A DNA stretch of 64,000 nucleotides from Chrysaora quinquecirrha (GCA_014526335.1 JACTAT010000013.1:3693987-3757986); one strand, 5' to 3'. Shown: positions 24,301 through 38,738, counted from the stretch's first letter. A program made the numbers and translations. Notes: generated by a model not told the origin, from the sequence alone.

Positions 24301-27300
24301 AAGTGAAAAGTCAAAAGACAATGACATGATCATTGGTATTAACCATTGTTGTAGCCCGAATTTCCTCGAATCTCAACCGTCAAATCGATTTTGGCCCTGG
24401 TACCGGCCACAAAATCTGCCAAAATACTGGCAAATTTGGCCTAGGCATCAAAACAAGATGTAGATTCCGAAAGCACATGTTCTTAGAAAAGAAATGCAAA
24501 GAATTTCATAGATAACTGTAAGGCAAGATACAATATCTCATGTAGCATCATTTTTTGGTTTTTATAGATGTTTTTTACATAGTTTTCGGCCTATTTTGGT
24601 GTGAAATTTTAAAGAAACTATGACGTCACTTAGTCGCTATTGTTTGAGCAGCCAATCAAATTGCGAATAGACAAGGCCGGTACCAGGGTCGAATATGGAC
24701 AGCAGAGTTTCACGTAGAGGCCTATTCGCTCTGGGGACGAGATTGGTTGTAGCCCTCTTATGATTGACACGTGAAAGTTGCTCATGACCAACAAGGTTCT
24801 AGAAAGATATATATGAATCTGGTTTTTTATCCATTGCAAAGAAAAAAAACTTAACTCACCAACATAACCACCATCCAGAGAGAATCTTTCGTTCATCGTC
24901 AATGTGAAAACTCCCTTTAGAATAAAGACATCAAATCACCATATGATAATAGAGTTAAAAATGAAAAAAAATACTTTAACTTGCGTTTTTTTAATCAAAA
25001 ATTCAGTTTCCCATACAACAAAAACTCCTCCGCATTGGCGCATTTCTTTTCCTTCCCTGACTTCGAGGACGTCTTGTTTAGTTTTACGCTTTGTTCAAGT
25101 TCTGGCGATTTCCACTATATTCACTTAATTTTATGTCACATATGTAAAATGTACCTTTTCTCTTGTAGCCTTTATATCATTACAGTAAAGGTTTAAAAAT
25201 CAATGTTGAATGGGCAATTATCAATCTGAGACCTCTTCCTCTGGTTGATTGGCAAGTTAACGTTTCGTGAACAGACACTGGGATTTGACCTTGCTTCACT
25301 TGAAAAGATCGTGTTTCGGAGAACTCATTAACGTGTAAGACTAAAACTGGGACCTCGGTGCATTCTTCAGAAACCTTAAACGGATCACAACGTCATCCGT
25401 AAGCATATTCCTGGTTAATATATTTTTGTATATTGAGTTTAGGATCATATTCAGTTTATGATTTTTTGTTTATGAGTATGGAAATGGAAAGATTTGTCAT
25501 CATTGCTTCTCTGCCTGGTACTGTGGCACACAAAATTGTGCCCTTTGCAATAATCAAAGCTTGTGACAAAACGTTGAATCCCTTGTATTGAATAGATATG
25601 AACTTACTGGTTTGATGCCGGTTATCACACCAACATAGCCAACGAAATGAACTGCTTTGAAAACAACTTTGCTTTGTTTCTGAAAAACAATACAAGAAAA
25701 TTCATAAAACACTGGTAAAAAATCCTGAAATCATTAGAAATCGTTGCCATTCTGAATTAGAAAAGAAGTCTATATCAACAACGTTACCTGGTACACGACA
25801 TTCACAATGAGTGGCCTTAGAAGTTCACTAATGGACCAAGTATCATTCTTCATGTCCCAGCTAAAACAAAGAACGCAAATTAGTTAGATGTGTGATGTGT
25901 AACAGTTAGGTAGCACGTTTTAAACAAATTTCAATGATTTAACTGTTAATGTATACCGCTGGTGCTGGCAAGAAAAAGCTATACAGTGTTTGTACAGGAA
26001 AACGCTTCAATATAAGGTTACTGCATAACCTTTGTAATTTTGAACTTCTTTAAATGCAGTTTGCAACTTGCGATTGACAAATTGCAACTACAACTGGAAG
26101 AACAAAGTCCTTTGTTGCTTGTAGCTTCTGAACCCTTTGAATATAAGTAAGAACGAATGGTGATGTGCAATACAAAATCAACAAAATAACGCATACATAC
26201 CCCATCAACAGACCAAAATCAAGATTACGTGCGTGGAACATTTTTCCTACAAAAAACAACATAACGTTGGGTATTAAACTAAGAGAAACAGTATTGTTCA
26301 CACGAAGTGTGCAATTTCTTCCATGCTTAAAATTTTAATTATCACATTATATGGCATTAATATTCAAAAGGAAAAAAAGTTGATGATTTGGATGAAAAAT
26401 TTAAAACTGTTTATACCAGTTTTATCTTGACCAACTATAGATGTGCAAACTGTAAAAATCTCGTAGAAAATGTTATACAGGACAACTTCACCTGGAAAAA
26501 AAATTATAACAAGTATAACATACATTTTATGAGTTGATATCTGGTATCAGATGTTTATTGCAAGCAGCCTTTGATGGTGAAAATCATCCACAGTCAATTT
26601 TTCCTTGACATGCTTAGTTACACGTTAGCAAGCAAGAAAGGAAGCAACCTTTATTTGTTAACATAGGTTTGGGGTTCCAGCAGATTTGACCTGCAGCTGT
26701 GCTCTTAGATTGATATTCTAAAATGAATACCCTGAATACTCATTTACCTAACTTGGAACGATGGACAAGTCCGTTGTTTCGTTAACTATAGGCATGTAGA
26801 AAGTGGTATGAAAATGCAAAATCACGACCTACCAATAGTGAGACAAACTGTTTGCCACAAATGCCTTAACTTGCCCAAGCTACCTTTTTTATGCTTTGAG
26901 CACTGTTAGATTACAACACGAGAGGTTTAAAGAGAAAAAAATCAAGAGTTTAATCACGATCATGTAGATTTACCAAGTTCTATCCCTGTTGCAGTGGAGA
27001 TGCCTCTGATTTCATCTTGATAGGGTTGTGGCAACCTTCCAACAATGAATTCCTATGATATCAACAAATTAGAAATAGAGGCGAAAGAAAGACATTACTG
27101 AATTCTAACAAAACAGCTAGCCCTTTGAAGCAAGGGAGTTGTAAACCATGAACTCAAAGATAATCTGGTGTGAGTGGGCATGGAACCTATTATTTTCTAA
27201 TAAGGTTCAATGTTGTCAACCAAATAACTGTAGATGGCAAAACGTTTCTTTTCAGGGCCTCCTCAGATGAGATGGGATGGCTCACTGAGGTGAGATCTAG

Positions 27301-29063
27301 TAAACACAGTGATTTGTATTTGTAGGTCATAATATGATTGCACTCATATAGAAGGTAGGCTATTCCATCATGGTGAGATCTTACTGCTGCCATGTTATGG
27401 GGCAATTTAATTGAAATGACTGGTTGGCTCATCTTGCCGGGCTGAAATTTATATGAATGCGGGCTGAAAATCATCCCACCTCAATGGGCTATCCCACCTC
27501 TATAAACAGACCGTTAGGAAGGTGCCACGCCCAGTGCAGCCCCCCATCCTTGGAGACAGGCCTCTGAAAAATGTCAATATGTACCCAGTATTTGAATATA
27601 CTAAAACTAGAATAATGAGCATTTTTTCCTTAAACAATTAAAATACTTCAGTTGAAATAAATACACATACCAAGCCTTTGTCAATTATCTCAAGCACCTT
27701 TGTAGAAACAAGTTTTTTTATTTGTCCAATGAGAGCTTGTAGCTACAAGAGATATGATGAAAGTTGGTACGAAACAAATTTTTTACCCACGATTTGACCA
27801 ACTTGGCTAACAGGCAATCAAGTGTAAAATCATTGTCAACCATCTGCATGGTAATGGAACAGTTCATGTAAATTGCATTACCAATATGGAAAACAGTGCA
27901 AAATTCAGGTCTCAAGCAACTTCATCCGAAGAACACACACAACTAAAGCCCCAGCTTAAACTATACCGGATAGCTTTTGGAGCATCTTGATTTTCGCATC
28001 GGATATGGTTGGTGTTTGCACTATGCCACAGCTATCTAATAAAAATGCTCAAAAAATTGCTAGATTGATTTTCACTACGTTTTGTAGGTAATATGAAAAT
28101 CACTCTTCTCCTGATGTAGTTGACATTCTTTTGTGAGCGTTGGGTTTTTCTACTGTCTCGACTATCTGGTACAGTGTTTATAGACCCAAGCATAATGTTA
28201 GCACTTGCTCTATCCAAACTTTGGTAATGGCAAGGCAGGGTGCTACAACAGCTATCTGGTACCTAGAGCATAAACAGGGCCTAAATTTTGTTGATTTGCA
28301 ACCAATCATAAGATTTGAGCCCTGGTACCAGGTATCCCAATTTGCCAAATTATTGGCAGTTTTTCACAAAGATTTTCGCATCACCTGAACAGCTAATGAA
28401 ATCTTGAAATAGATCAAGACCAACAAGGATAAAAAAGGACATCAAAGTTTTGCATATAGGAAAGTTCTCATTTGGAACCAAACTGACATGCAGATGGGTC
28501 TTAATTTGGGGCTCTGGTGGGGGGTTGTGTCCAAAGGGAAATTTACCTGCAGCTTTTTGGGAGCAACTAGGTGTGTCCATCTATCTTTTGGAGCAAGGTC
28601 AAGATTGACAACTTCGTCAGGTATCAGAGTGCTATGAATGAAAAAAGTTTTTTAAGTTAGAAAATTTAGAAATCTAGCTATAGATACATATGATCATTCT
28701 CATAACAAAAACAAATCTAGGAGAAAACCTTTCATTTGGAGGATATGCGTCTACAGTGCAAGTCTTTTGATCCTAGAAAGAAGAAAATATAAATTAATTA
28801 ATACGAGAATGTAAATCCTTTCACTTCAAAAATGGGATTTCACTTTTCTGTCTCGCTTCCCTTTCCGTGTGGTTGTAGCCTAGCCTACATAATTTGGTTG
28901 GCCTAAGCTCTTAACTGGGCCTAAATCATACCTACCGTAACACGGTAAATACCTGGAGGAAAAATCTGCCGTGCATATCTGAAAAAACATTTCCTATTAC
29001 CTGGGCAAGCAATGCACCAACAAGAGCTGACAAAGTGAAAAATAAGAGTACGAAACTTCTCAT
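21336..29063 (-). CDS. ASAH1: Acid ceramidase, complete gene
   Basis: Lysosomal N-terminal-nucleophile amidase that hydrolyses ceramide to sphingosine and fatty acid. Seventeen exons: 29001-29063, 28729-28772, 28547-28631, 27671-27742, 26974-27052, 26417-26491, 26201-26246, 25788-25860, 25608-25679, 24860-24914, 23660-23741, 23175-23259, 23028-23074, 22353-22443, 21942-21974, 21804-21860, 21336-21425. The lengths sum to 1149 nt, giving 382 residues with no frame break, close to the roughly 395 of the human enzyme. The first exon is a signal peptide ([20 protein letters not shown]). The nucleophile cysteine is in FTVCTSIV (exon 26417-26491). [41 protein letters not shown] and DDRRTP are family motifs. 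The C terminus reads LTVYTSLLQ...CKDPCWPW. The paralogous NAAA was considered; the TNYDHW/DDRRTP region and the CKDPC tail favour ASAH1. Confidence 0.92.
21520..21780. repeat. AAAGT-type purine-rich microsatellite
   Basis: Irregular AAAGTA/AAAGTAAAG units, purine-rich on the plus strand, fill most of the last acid ceramidase intron (between exons 21336-21425 and 21804-21860). The apparent ORF on the opposite strand is a product of the low complexity. Confidence 0.8.
22653..22895. mobile_element. MITE family A, copy 3
   Basis: The ends TAGGCCCTTGCTAAACGATC and GATCGCTTGGCCTGGGCCTTA are inverted relative to each other. The interior contains CAAGCATTGTTTGTCAAC. It is about 243 bp and lies in an acid ceramidase intron. 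Confidence 0.8.
23970..24160 (+). repeat. tRNA-derived SINE, near full length
   Basis: GTCGTGGTGTGATTCAGC (A box), GGTTCGAGTCC (B box), CCAGCCACGCTAGCGTCACG, then GGTCGAGTCTCGATGAGTTA and CACCATTTCACCTTAACC at the 3' end. It lies in the acid ceramidase intron between exons 23660-23741 and 24860-24914. Confidence 0.88.
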
Positions 29064-29661
29064 TTTCAGGCCGAGCTTCTTGCTTTTCCCTGCCAACTTT
29101 GTAAAAGTCTCGTGACTGTTGTTTTCCCACTGCCAAGAGAACTTGCATAATCTTGTCAGTCTATTTTTATCAACGGGAAATGAGATGTAACATGCATTAT
29201 TTTATGAGGATTTTGGAGCTTCAAAGGATGGATGGAATCAGGATCTCCGGACAACTGAGCAAAGGATTAAGGGTCTCTGGAACATTTTGAACTGTGAAAA
29301 CAGCGCAAAGCAAGTTTTAAGACAAGTCTAGCAGTGACACGACTCGAAAGACATATTTCCCCTCTGCCGAATGGCTTTGCGGCTTTACCTAATTTGTAGT
29401 CTTGCGCCCCTGCAGTATGATATTCCGTCCATACAAATACAGGGGAATTCTTATGAAAAGAAAACTCCGTATTCAAGTTTTCAAGTGCTCGAGAGGCGAA
29501 ATGAAAAATTTGACAAAATGGGAACGAATAGATAGATTCGAACAGAAACGCAAATTAACAAAAGCCTTCTGAAATGTACCAAAATAGATCTCAGCAAGAA
29601 AATAATCTACTCAACAGAAAAATACATTTTTATAAAATTTTTAATTACATTCTTATCTTCA
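29064..29661. other. Intergenic: acid ceramidase promoter / SNX25 3' flank
   Basis: About 600 bp between the acid ceramidase start codon and the SNX25 stop codon, both genes on the minus strand. No ORF is supported. It should hold the SNX25 3' UTR and the acid ceramidase promoter and 5' UTR. Confidence 0.6.
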
Positions 29662-32600
29662 TCAAAATTCATCTAAATTTTGAGCAGGAAAAACAGTCTG
29701 TTCATTATCAGTACTTTCTTCTTTTTCGAGGTCTTTTCCAACTTTTCGATTGATAGCTTCTAAGATCTCGTTTGACTTTATCTCAGGACATAATGTTATT
29801 ATTATCAATTCCATGAGGATCTAAAAAAATAAACAAATTTGAAAAGGGAAGAAGTGACGGGAAGACTTATGAAAAGGACTGGAGAGAGACGAAAAGTTCT
29901 CGTTAATTGAGGGTGTAATAGTCTCTCGATGACTGCTACTTTGCTTTCAAAGCAAGTAGCGATCAAACGGCTTCATGAATACTAGAACATTTTCAGCTTA
30001 AAGTGGCATACAGCCTGGTATACTGGTTATGCGTGACGTTAAAGTGCCATACAGCCTGGTATACTATTTATACGTGACGTTAAACCACGTTAAACTGACA
30101 TACAGCCTGGTAACTGGTTATAAGTGACGTTAAACCACGTTAAACTGCCATTGAGCTTGGTGTACTGGTTATACGTGACGTTAAACTGCCATACAGCCTG
30201 GTATACTGTTTATACGTGACGTTAAACGACGTTAAACTGCCATAAAGCCCGGTACACTGGCTATAGGTGAGGTTGAACGACGTTAAATTGCCACACAGCC
30301 TGGTATACTGGTTATACGTGACGTTAAACCACGCTATACAGACATTAAGAAATGAACTATGAACTATACAAGAAAATTTTAAACCTCAGATCACATGAAA
30401 TTCGTAGTTACCGTTATTAGTAGTAGTAGGGAGTTGTTGTAGAAGACACAAGTTTGGAATATCAAACACATTACCAATAGATTTGCATTATATCTCGTAA
30501 GTTTACTACTTAATTGTCGAGTGGCTAAAATGAGGTAGAACGCTTTATAGAGATGGGAGCTTATTTCACTTTTCAATTGAAATGCGAGGACTTAAATATA
30601 GGGGAACTAGAGGAGGCTTAAAGAGCTTTTCCAGGTGAAATCCATACCATAAAGGGTTTGTACTCACGTAAAACAAATGCTTGTTTGTTTTGATATCTTG
30701 GAAAGCTTCAAATATCTGCAAAAAGAAAAACAATACTATTAAAATCTTCATAAAGTGAATTACATTTGAAAGCTGGTTACATAACACTTTGCGAAATCTC
30801 GGGAATACGTGTGCCTAAATTTCGGACGGTACTAGAACGCTCCGGGTAAAAGCAGATGCCATCATCCCTGCTCTACGCATATCCTAGCTTGGCCATACAC
30901 AGGAACGTAGCCTAGGTAGATCCGTTCCCAAAAATGTCGCGATAGCCTTCGTTTACACGGTTGCACATAGCTTGCGCGCAGATTCAACTGGTTAATTAGA
31001 ACGTGCGTTTAGTTGAATTAAAAATTTCATAATCGTGTCCCTCTATCTCTCTATGTGCGTGTATATATCTGGCCCATACGTCCACATCATCAACATGAAT
31101 CTCGACTCCCTCTATCTCTCTATATGTGTGTGTGTATCTGGTCCACACGTCCACATCGTCCACATTAATTTCGACTCCCTCTATCTCTCTTAATGTGTGT
31201 ATATATCTGGTCCACATGTCCACATTTTCCACATGAATTTCATCTCCCTGTATCTCCCTGTGTATGTATGTGTAGGTACGGAGACACACATAAACTATGT
31301 ATCTTTATATGTATGAGGTTTACACATTAGGTTGGCAAGGTACCCATCCATCGTAAAATGTAAGATTTAGCTGTAATGTAGCCACTCTAAAAGCACTAGG
31401 AAAAACATTGCCCTCTGCTTCCTTAGCTCCCAACACGACCCATCATAATACTTCACCAAAATTCCAGCCAAAACGCAAGGAAACTAGAAGCATATGGATA
31501 GCCTTACGTTAGAAAAGTTTGAAAGATCATTACCTTCATGAATCCGAGTTTGCTATTTCGCTTGCCAACTAAATTTGAAAGCACATCTAGAAAGGAAAGG
31601 TTATTTCTAGTTAAAAGATTTATCCATACCTAGAAAAAGTACTAATATGGTAACAATTATCAAAACAACATAATATTTCAAAGCTAAATTGTCAATACAA
31701 ACCAGGGATATTCTTTCTCATGTTTTCTTTAGCTTTTTCTCTCGTTCTCAATTTTTCCTGAAAAATATTATTCTTGATTCAGTTTAGCCGCCATTAACCC
31801 TCGATGAGTAAGGGACCTTGTGCAGAATGGAAGACTGACTTAAACACCAGGAAAATAGAACGTATCATTGAAGAATACAGTACGAAATGACAATGATGAA
31901 GAAAACAATAAGAGATGGACATGCTGATGAATACAGTACGGGTTTAGAACGTTGACGAATACAGTTCGAAATGAAGAGAATACTAACGAATACAATGTGC
32001 AAGAACATGCTGTGAAGAATACTGTACGAAATGGGCATGCTGACGAATACAGTACGAAATTAGAATGCTGATGAATACCGTTAGAAATGAATAGAATACC
32101 AACAAACACAATGTGAAATGAACACGAAATGAGAACGCTGACGAATACAATAAGAAATTCATAGACATGCTGACGAATGGAGAAATCAGATTAAAATGAA
32201 CCTGCGACTGACGAAAACGAAAAGACGTGGAGATGCTTGCTAATGAACTGTATATAGATGGCCTACTGTCTTTAAAACTTCATTTTCCTTATTATTCCTT
32301 TTATAATCTGCACAAAACTGTGCCTGGTTAGTAAGACTTGAAATAAAAATTCTCAATACAATATGAAAAAAGCGCTAATGATGGTGACTTAGAATGAGGA
32401 AGAAAGAATGAAAAAGCAAGATAGTTTCAAAGACTGATTATTGGTTTCCTTACCAAATCTGTCCTCTGTGGATATGGTGGTGCAAGTCTTCCACCTGGCC
32501 AGAATGAATCTTTAAGATTTGCAATATAATAGACAAGCATTGATTCCGAAACAAGCCACTCAACAAATTCTCTAACATGCCTGAAAAAAAAAATTAAGTA

Positions 32601-35600
32601 TGTTACGGAATCATATGACAATGAAGGAGAACAATACCCCGTTCGTAATAAACTGCCTTTTTAAATAAAACTTTAACAGTTAACAAGCTATTTCGCAACA
32701 AAAACAAGGAAAAATCAGGGTGCTATGAACGAAAGCGAATACGTGCCATAGTGTATCATGGTGCAGTAATATCTAACGTATATCATGCTAAACTCTTTGT
32801 AACAGCAGTTTTATAAGAACACAAGCCAGGGCTGACCTTATCATAAGCCCTAAGCAAATCGACTGAATATGGAAGTGAGAAAATCAGACCGAATGTTAAA
32901 AGAACGTGAACAAAGAAGTAAACAAGCATGCCTCATTTTGTCCTGATCTATAGTACCTGGTCGATAAATAAAAAAATTCTGCTTGAATCATTATTTATTA
33001 ATGAACAATATACCTGTTAATTGTTCCTCCAAACGTAACTTGTACGAAAGTAATCAGTGTTCGTCTTAGATACTTGAAAACTAAAGGAGAAAAAATTCTT
33101 TAGTCAAATATCTCAAGCTTGAAATGTATTACGTGACCTTCGCCATGCAATCCTTAGTGAAATATTGTATTTCCTTGAATGAGCATCTCCTTTCAAGAAT
33201 ACAAAACTCCATTACGAGGGGTGTGTTTTCTCAATGGGTACCAGACGCTCAAAAATACTATTTCATTCTACTACGTACCTTGTGGAGCAAAACACTTCAC
33301 TTACCTCCTTTCAGTTCAAAAATCTCACTGATCAAAGAATAAAGAGGCTCAGCAATGGAATCTTTTCTGTCAGTAGCGCTTGAAAAAAAGAAGAAATTTT
33401 TTCATTCATTGAAAAAGCAAAGGTTGGATAAGATCTGTTCGATTTAAAAAAAAAACCTGGATAGCATTCCTTTAATACTGAAACAAAACTCTCAAGATTT
33501 GAATTTCTATAATCCGTTTATACTGTAGAACATGGTTCAATGTGAAATCGGGGTTTTTGCCTTTCGAACTTCAGGGGATTTCATATGGTTAAGACCAAGG
33601 GCGTATTTTGTTAAACTTGTGTTTTTTGGCAGACCCTCCAAATTCTGACAACGTTAGAAAAAGCAGGAAAAGCTTCAAAAACGGGAGGCTGCACAGAGAA
33701 AGCTCGAATAAAACTTTTAATTTTAACTTCCTTTAATTCTAACTAAAATTTCCTTCAAGGAAAAATGCAAATGTATTTGGCTAACTCTGAATACAGACAG
33801 CAAATACAAGGACACCTACCCTTCTTCTATTCCTGCATCCTAAAAGAAGAAAAGGAAGAGTTATTTCTTTAAGGCTAAAATGCAAGATAAACACTAGTAA
33901 GAAATAAAGAGCCACAACGTATATATTGGTAATAAGGCTCACGTTAGCAAAGAAACTATAGCCTGACAATATTAGGAAGATCTCTATCTAATCTATCTAC
34001 TTTAACACTAAACATAATACTTACTATTTCTTCTGCTTCTTCCACGGAATCAGATAGAATTTCAGGAAACTGGATCTTTTTTAAAGAACTAAAAAATTAA
34101 TAATCAGCATTAATATCGGTAGTAGACTAATGAAAATTTCATGGGTAGTAGGTATCGAAAGAAGAGCCTGCGGGTCATATCTGACTAAGGTCGACCGACT
34201 TACTCGCTTACTTGTCAGAAATAGTTTACAGGGAGGATATCGCGCAAAACGGGGGCAAATTAAAACATGCCAATAAACACATACAATGCCAACTATGAAC
34301 AAAACAAGAGATTAAAGAGGAATAGACTTTGCTCACCCTTTGATCGACGATACAATCGAAAATTGCTTCTTCTCTTGTGCTGTTCTACAAGCAAAGAAAA
34401 TAAAATACGTATAGTCGCCTTGTCCCTGATTTACAGTATAACAGTTGAGAAACAGATGTCACTACGTTACTACGTCTACATTTTCAATCGTAAATTACCT
34501 ACCCTGCTGGAGTCTGTCCTCTAAGCTGTTCTGGACTTGGACTAAGAAACAAATACAGCTCCTCACTCTGGTATACTCGTTCGTCTTGTAATAAAATCTA
34601 GAGATTAAAATACACAATGGAATCAAGAAAAGAACTTGATTAATCAAGCATCGCATCAACACTTTAAACAAAAATGCACTGATGCTTGTGCTGCATTTTT
34701 AGTTAATTGTGGTTTTAGAGACACTGAATGATGTATACCAACCGTGAGGTATTCCTGTAGAGAAACCCGCAATGTTTCCAAATCTGTGGCATCGTATTTT
34801 CGATTGAAGAACCATTTTTTGGTAGCTACAGGCAGCTCTTTACTCATCCAAGCACAACACTGTAAAAAATCATTTCCAAACATAACCTTCTAATAGACGT
34901 TTCCGCCATAGATGGTGGCTTTTCTGCCCTTTGTTTTTATTTTCGAAGGGAATTCTGTGAATAAATTCCTTAGTTACGTACTTCACATAGCTGCAGACGT
35001 TAAATTCGTAACCAAGGAAATTGTACCCAGGATTCCCTTCGAAAATCCTTAATAAAAACAAAGGACTTACAGAATTGGTCGCCATCTTTTGCGGAAACGC
35101 CTATTGCGATTAGGTGAAAACAAAAACACATCTTATAATTTTAAGCAATAGATAGATTAGATCAAAAACTTTAGATGCGACACAAAACAATTATCAACTT
35201 TCTCGATTTGAGAAGACTATAAGAAGGTCGTGGGAATAGACAACAAGTAGGTAGGAGCCTAGTACGCGCGAGAATTCAATAAGAAATGAGCGTGCTGACG
35301 GATACAATATGAAATATGAAATGAACATGCTGACGAATACAGTACGAAATGAGAATGCTGACGAATACAGTGGGGAATGAGAATGCTGACGAATACAGTT
35401 AGAAATGAAAATGCTGACGAAAACAGTATGAAATGAACATGCTGATGAATACAATAGGAAATGCGAATGCTGACGAATACAGTACGAAATGAGAATGCTG
35501 ACGAATACAGTACGAAATGCGAATGCTGACGAATACAGTACGAAATGAGAATGCTGACGAATGCAGTATGAAATGAGTATGCTGAAGTGTGCTGAAGAAT

Positions 35601-38600
35601 AAAGTAAAAAATTAACATGCTGACGAATGTAAAAAGAAATGAACATGGCCGACACTAATTAAAAAAAAAAGGATGAACAAACGTATAAAGACTAACTTTA
35701 ACTACCATTCGTTGGTGGTTGGGGCAAGGCATATTTTAACATATGTACTGGTTGGCTATTTGGCCCAGCAGGCCCCCTTGCTGTCCTATTGTTTTGGACA
35801 AAAGTTTATTGAATTATGATTGAAACTCGAAAGAAATCAGGGCTCTTTTCTTATTTTGACCCACCACTGAAAATTCCTCAAATGTGCCCTGGCGGGGCTT
35901 CTGTGACTTTCATTGTATGAAAACTAACTGATGATAATGAGTAATCTTAGCATAATAACTCACATCTTTTAGCTTGGAATGCAGTTTTGTAAATCTCCCA
36001 GTTGTCTTGCAACAACCCATCCCTGTGGATTGTGTCATGTCATCCATTTGTTTTTCCACTGCTTCATCACAAGATACACATATTACAAATAACGGACTTG
36101 TGTCGTCTTTTGGATCGAGCTACAAATATAAGAAAAATAAATATAATACAGGTAATGGACCTTGTACACTATCTCGTCTTAACAAAAGAGACAAATAGTG
36201 GTCTTAATGGCAGTGCAAGATCTCTGGTTACGTTAAGCGTTTGCAAGATGGTCTTAGGCCATTGTTGGTCAAACATTTTAAATTTGCTGTACAACAAATG
36301 TTTGACCGTTTGGCCACGTCACAAAACATTGCTTGACGAACAAAAGTAACAAACTTTGTGGCGTGATGGTTTTGAGAAAACTCAAAAACATTTTTTGTTT
36401 GACGCAAGCAAAAAATGTTGGACGATCACTGTTTTGGACGTGGCCAAACGGTCAAACATTTTGCTTGACAAGCAAATCTCAAATGTTGGATAAACAATGT
36501 TTGATCGTTTGGCCAGGGCCTTAGATAATCTAAGACTGGTAGGCGAATTTTGGAGTGTAGATGGGGAATTAAGTGCTAGCTGATATTTAAAAAAATCGAA
36601 AGGTTTCGAAGGCCAAAGACTATTCTCTTTTCTGTGGAGCAAAGAGCGTAAAGTTCTGAATTTGGTTACAGAGAGCTCTTTAAAAACAGGAGAATGATTG
36701 AATCTATAGTTGCAAGGTTCTCCAACAAAGCCCACTGATTTGGGTGGGAAAAGTTTACAATGAAAAAATCATTGTTTCCTTGTTCTTTGTTATCTAATTA
36801 TTAGGCAGTTGAGATAAGTGTTTGGGTTCTTTCGGCTATTAAAGCAAGCTTATATTATACCCTTGCATACCTGTGCATTAACCACAGTTGCTTTCCAGTA
36901 TCCAAGCATTTCACACCAAAGATCTACAAAAAATTAAACAAGTAGGTAAAAGGTGATCTGGTCTGCAAAAACGTTTCATTTATTCAAAAGGATTTTACCA
37001 GCATTTACAATAATTTGAAAAGAAATGGGGGTTAAGGGGAACTAAACCGAGTTGGCTTAGAATAACATAGAAGACACATTTTAAAGGTATCTTAATTTTC
37101 AGACACCAAGCTACAGCAAAATGATTCATTACAAAACAACTTAAGTTCGAAATACCCGTTCTTTCAATATGAAATTCCAGTTGTCTCCTCTCAGCTATAA
37201 GAGTCTCCACTTCACCCTCCAAAGCTTCTATTTCCTACCAAAAGAAAAATCAGTATTAGATGATAATCACAGCTTATTCTGAAAAGGCCTTAATATTCAT
37301 CGGGGCGACGTTTCGAGAGAGGTCCTTTTCCCATCAACGAGCAATGAGAAATATGGTTTAGGAATGAAACATTAATCGCATTTGATTTCTTACATATTCT
37401 AGTAAACTAGACTATTCGTGACCTAAGAGCTGTAATTCGTGACTTGATACAGGGCTGGCAGTACACTGGCGTATTGCTTCAAATATAGTTACTTGTCTCT
37501 CACGATCTATACAATATAAACACGCCTAGCAAGCCAATTTTTCGGGAGAGATTTTTCTCTAAAAATCAAGATAGCAATCTTTATGGCGTCATTGAGAAAA
37601 GTTCTGCTGTACAGTTGTCAGGAATGGCTACCCAAGGCTCAAGACATTAGAAAGCAGAATCCCCTAGACTATGCCTGCCTCTCCTGAATCTTGTAGCAAA
37701 GTATACATAAGGGCTATAGGCATGTAAAGCATCGTTATCAGTGGAGGTAGATTCTCAAATAGTCCTCTCCAAATTCTCAATGATAGAGCAAACGGTTTAG
37801 GTACCATGTTTATCAACAAGAAAGAAAAACACTGCTTACTTTTGGGTCTGCAGGCAGCGCACGTTTGCTCAGTTCAAGTGCTTGGGTCTGTAATAAAAGA
37901 TAAGGAACAATGTTTCAATTAGATGTAGACAACATTCCTTAGGTTAGTAAGAGATTTCTGTCATTTCAATAAGACAGGTTATACCGTAGCATTAGCTAAA
38001 TTTTGCATAATACCTTAGCAGCTAAATTTTGATCAAGAATCTTCAATCTTCTTGCACTGTAATCATTCCTTTCTTCAATGCTGCTTGGAATTGCTAGAAA
38101 TATAATTTAAACGACACTTCAAGTATACCCTCTCAATATCAAGACATTTATAGTTTATATAATCCCAGGCAGACGAAACTCAGTGCAATTATTCATTTTA
38201 CAACAGCCATTTTCTGTCTTGTATTTTTATTCTACTTAGTAAGCATTATGAACAACTGAGGTTTGAATGGGTTTTTTCTTTACCTGCTTTCCATGCTTCT
38301 GTTCCACGCTAGAACGAAGTAAAACAACGATGAATACTAAAGTTGCTGGTTGTTTCTTTGATCAAGTAGTATTGCAATGCAGTGGATCAAGCATGATAAT
38401 AGAAATCTATGATGTAGACTATGATGATAACGAAGATTGGAACCAACGATGGTGATGGTGATGATGATGACGGTGATAGTTTTGATGATGATGATTGTTA
38501 TGATGCTGAGAAAGATGATGGCTTATAATGATGATAACGATGACGATAACGATGATGACGACGATGAAAACGACAATGACGACGACGATGATGATGATGA

Positions 38601-38680
38601 TGATGATAATGATAACAATGATCATCATCATCATAATGCTAATGATGATGATAATAATGGCGATGATAATATCGATAGTA

Positions 38681-38738
<58 letters not shown>

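Noticed and set aside
35270..35650. 28-bp repeats as a CRISPR array
   Set aside because: Units are directly abutting with no spacers, and the sequence is a eukaryotic intron.
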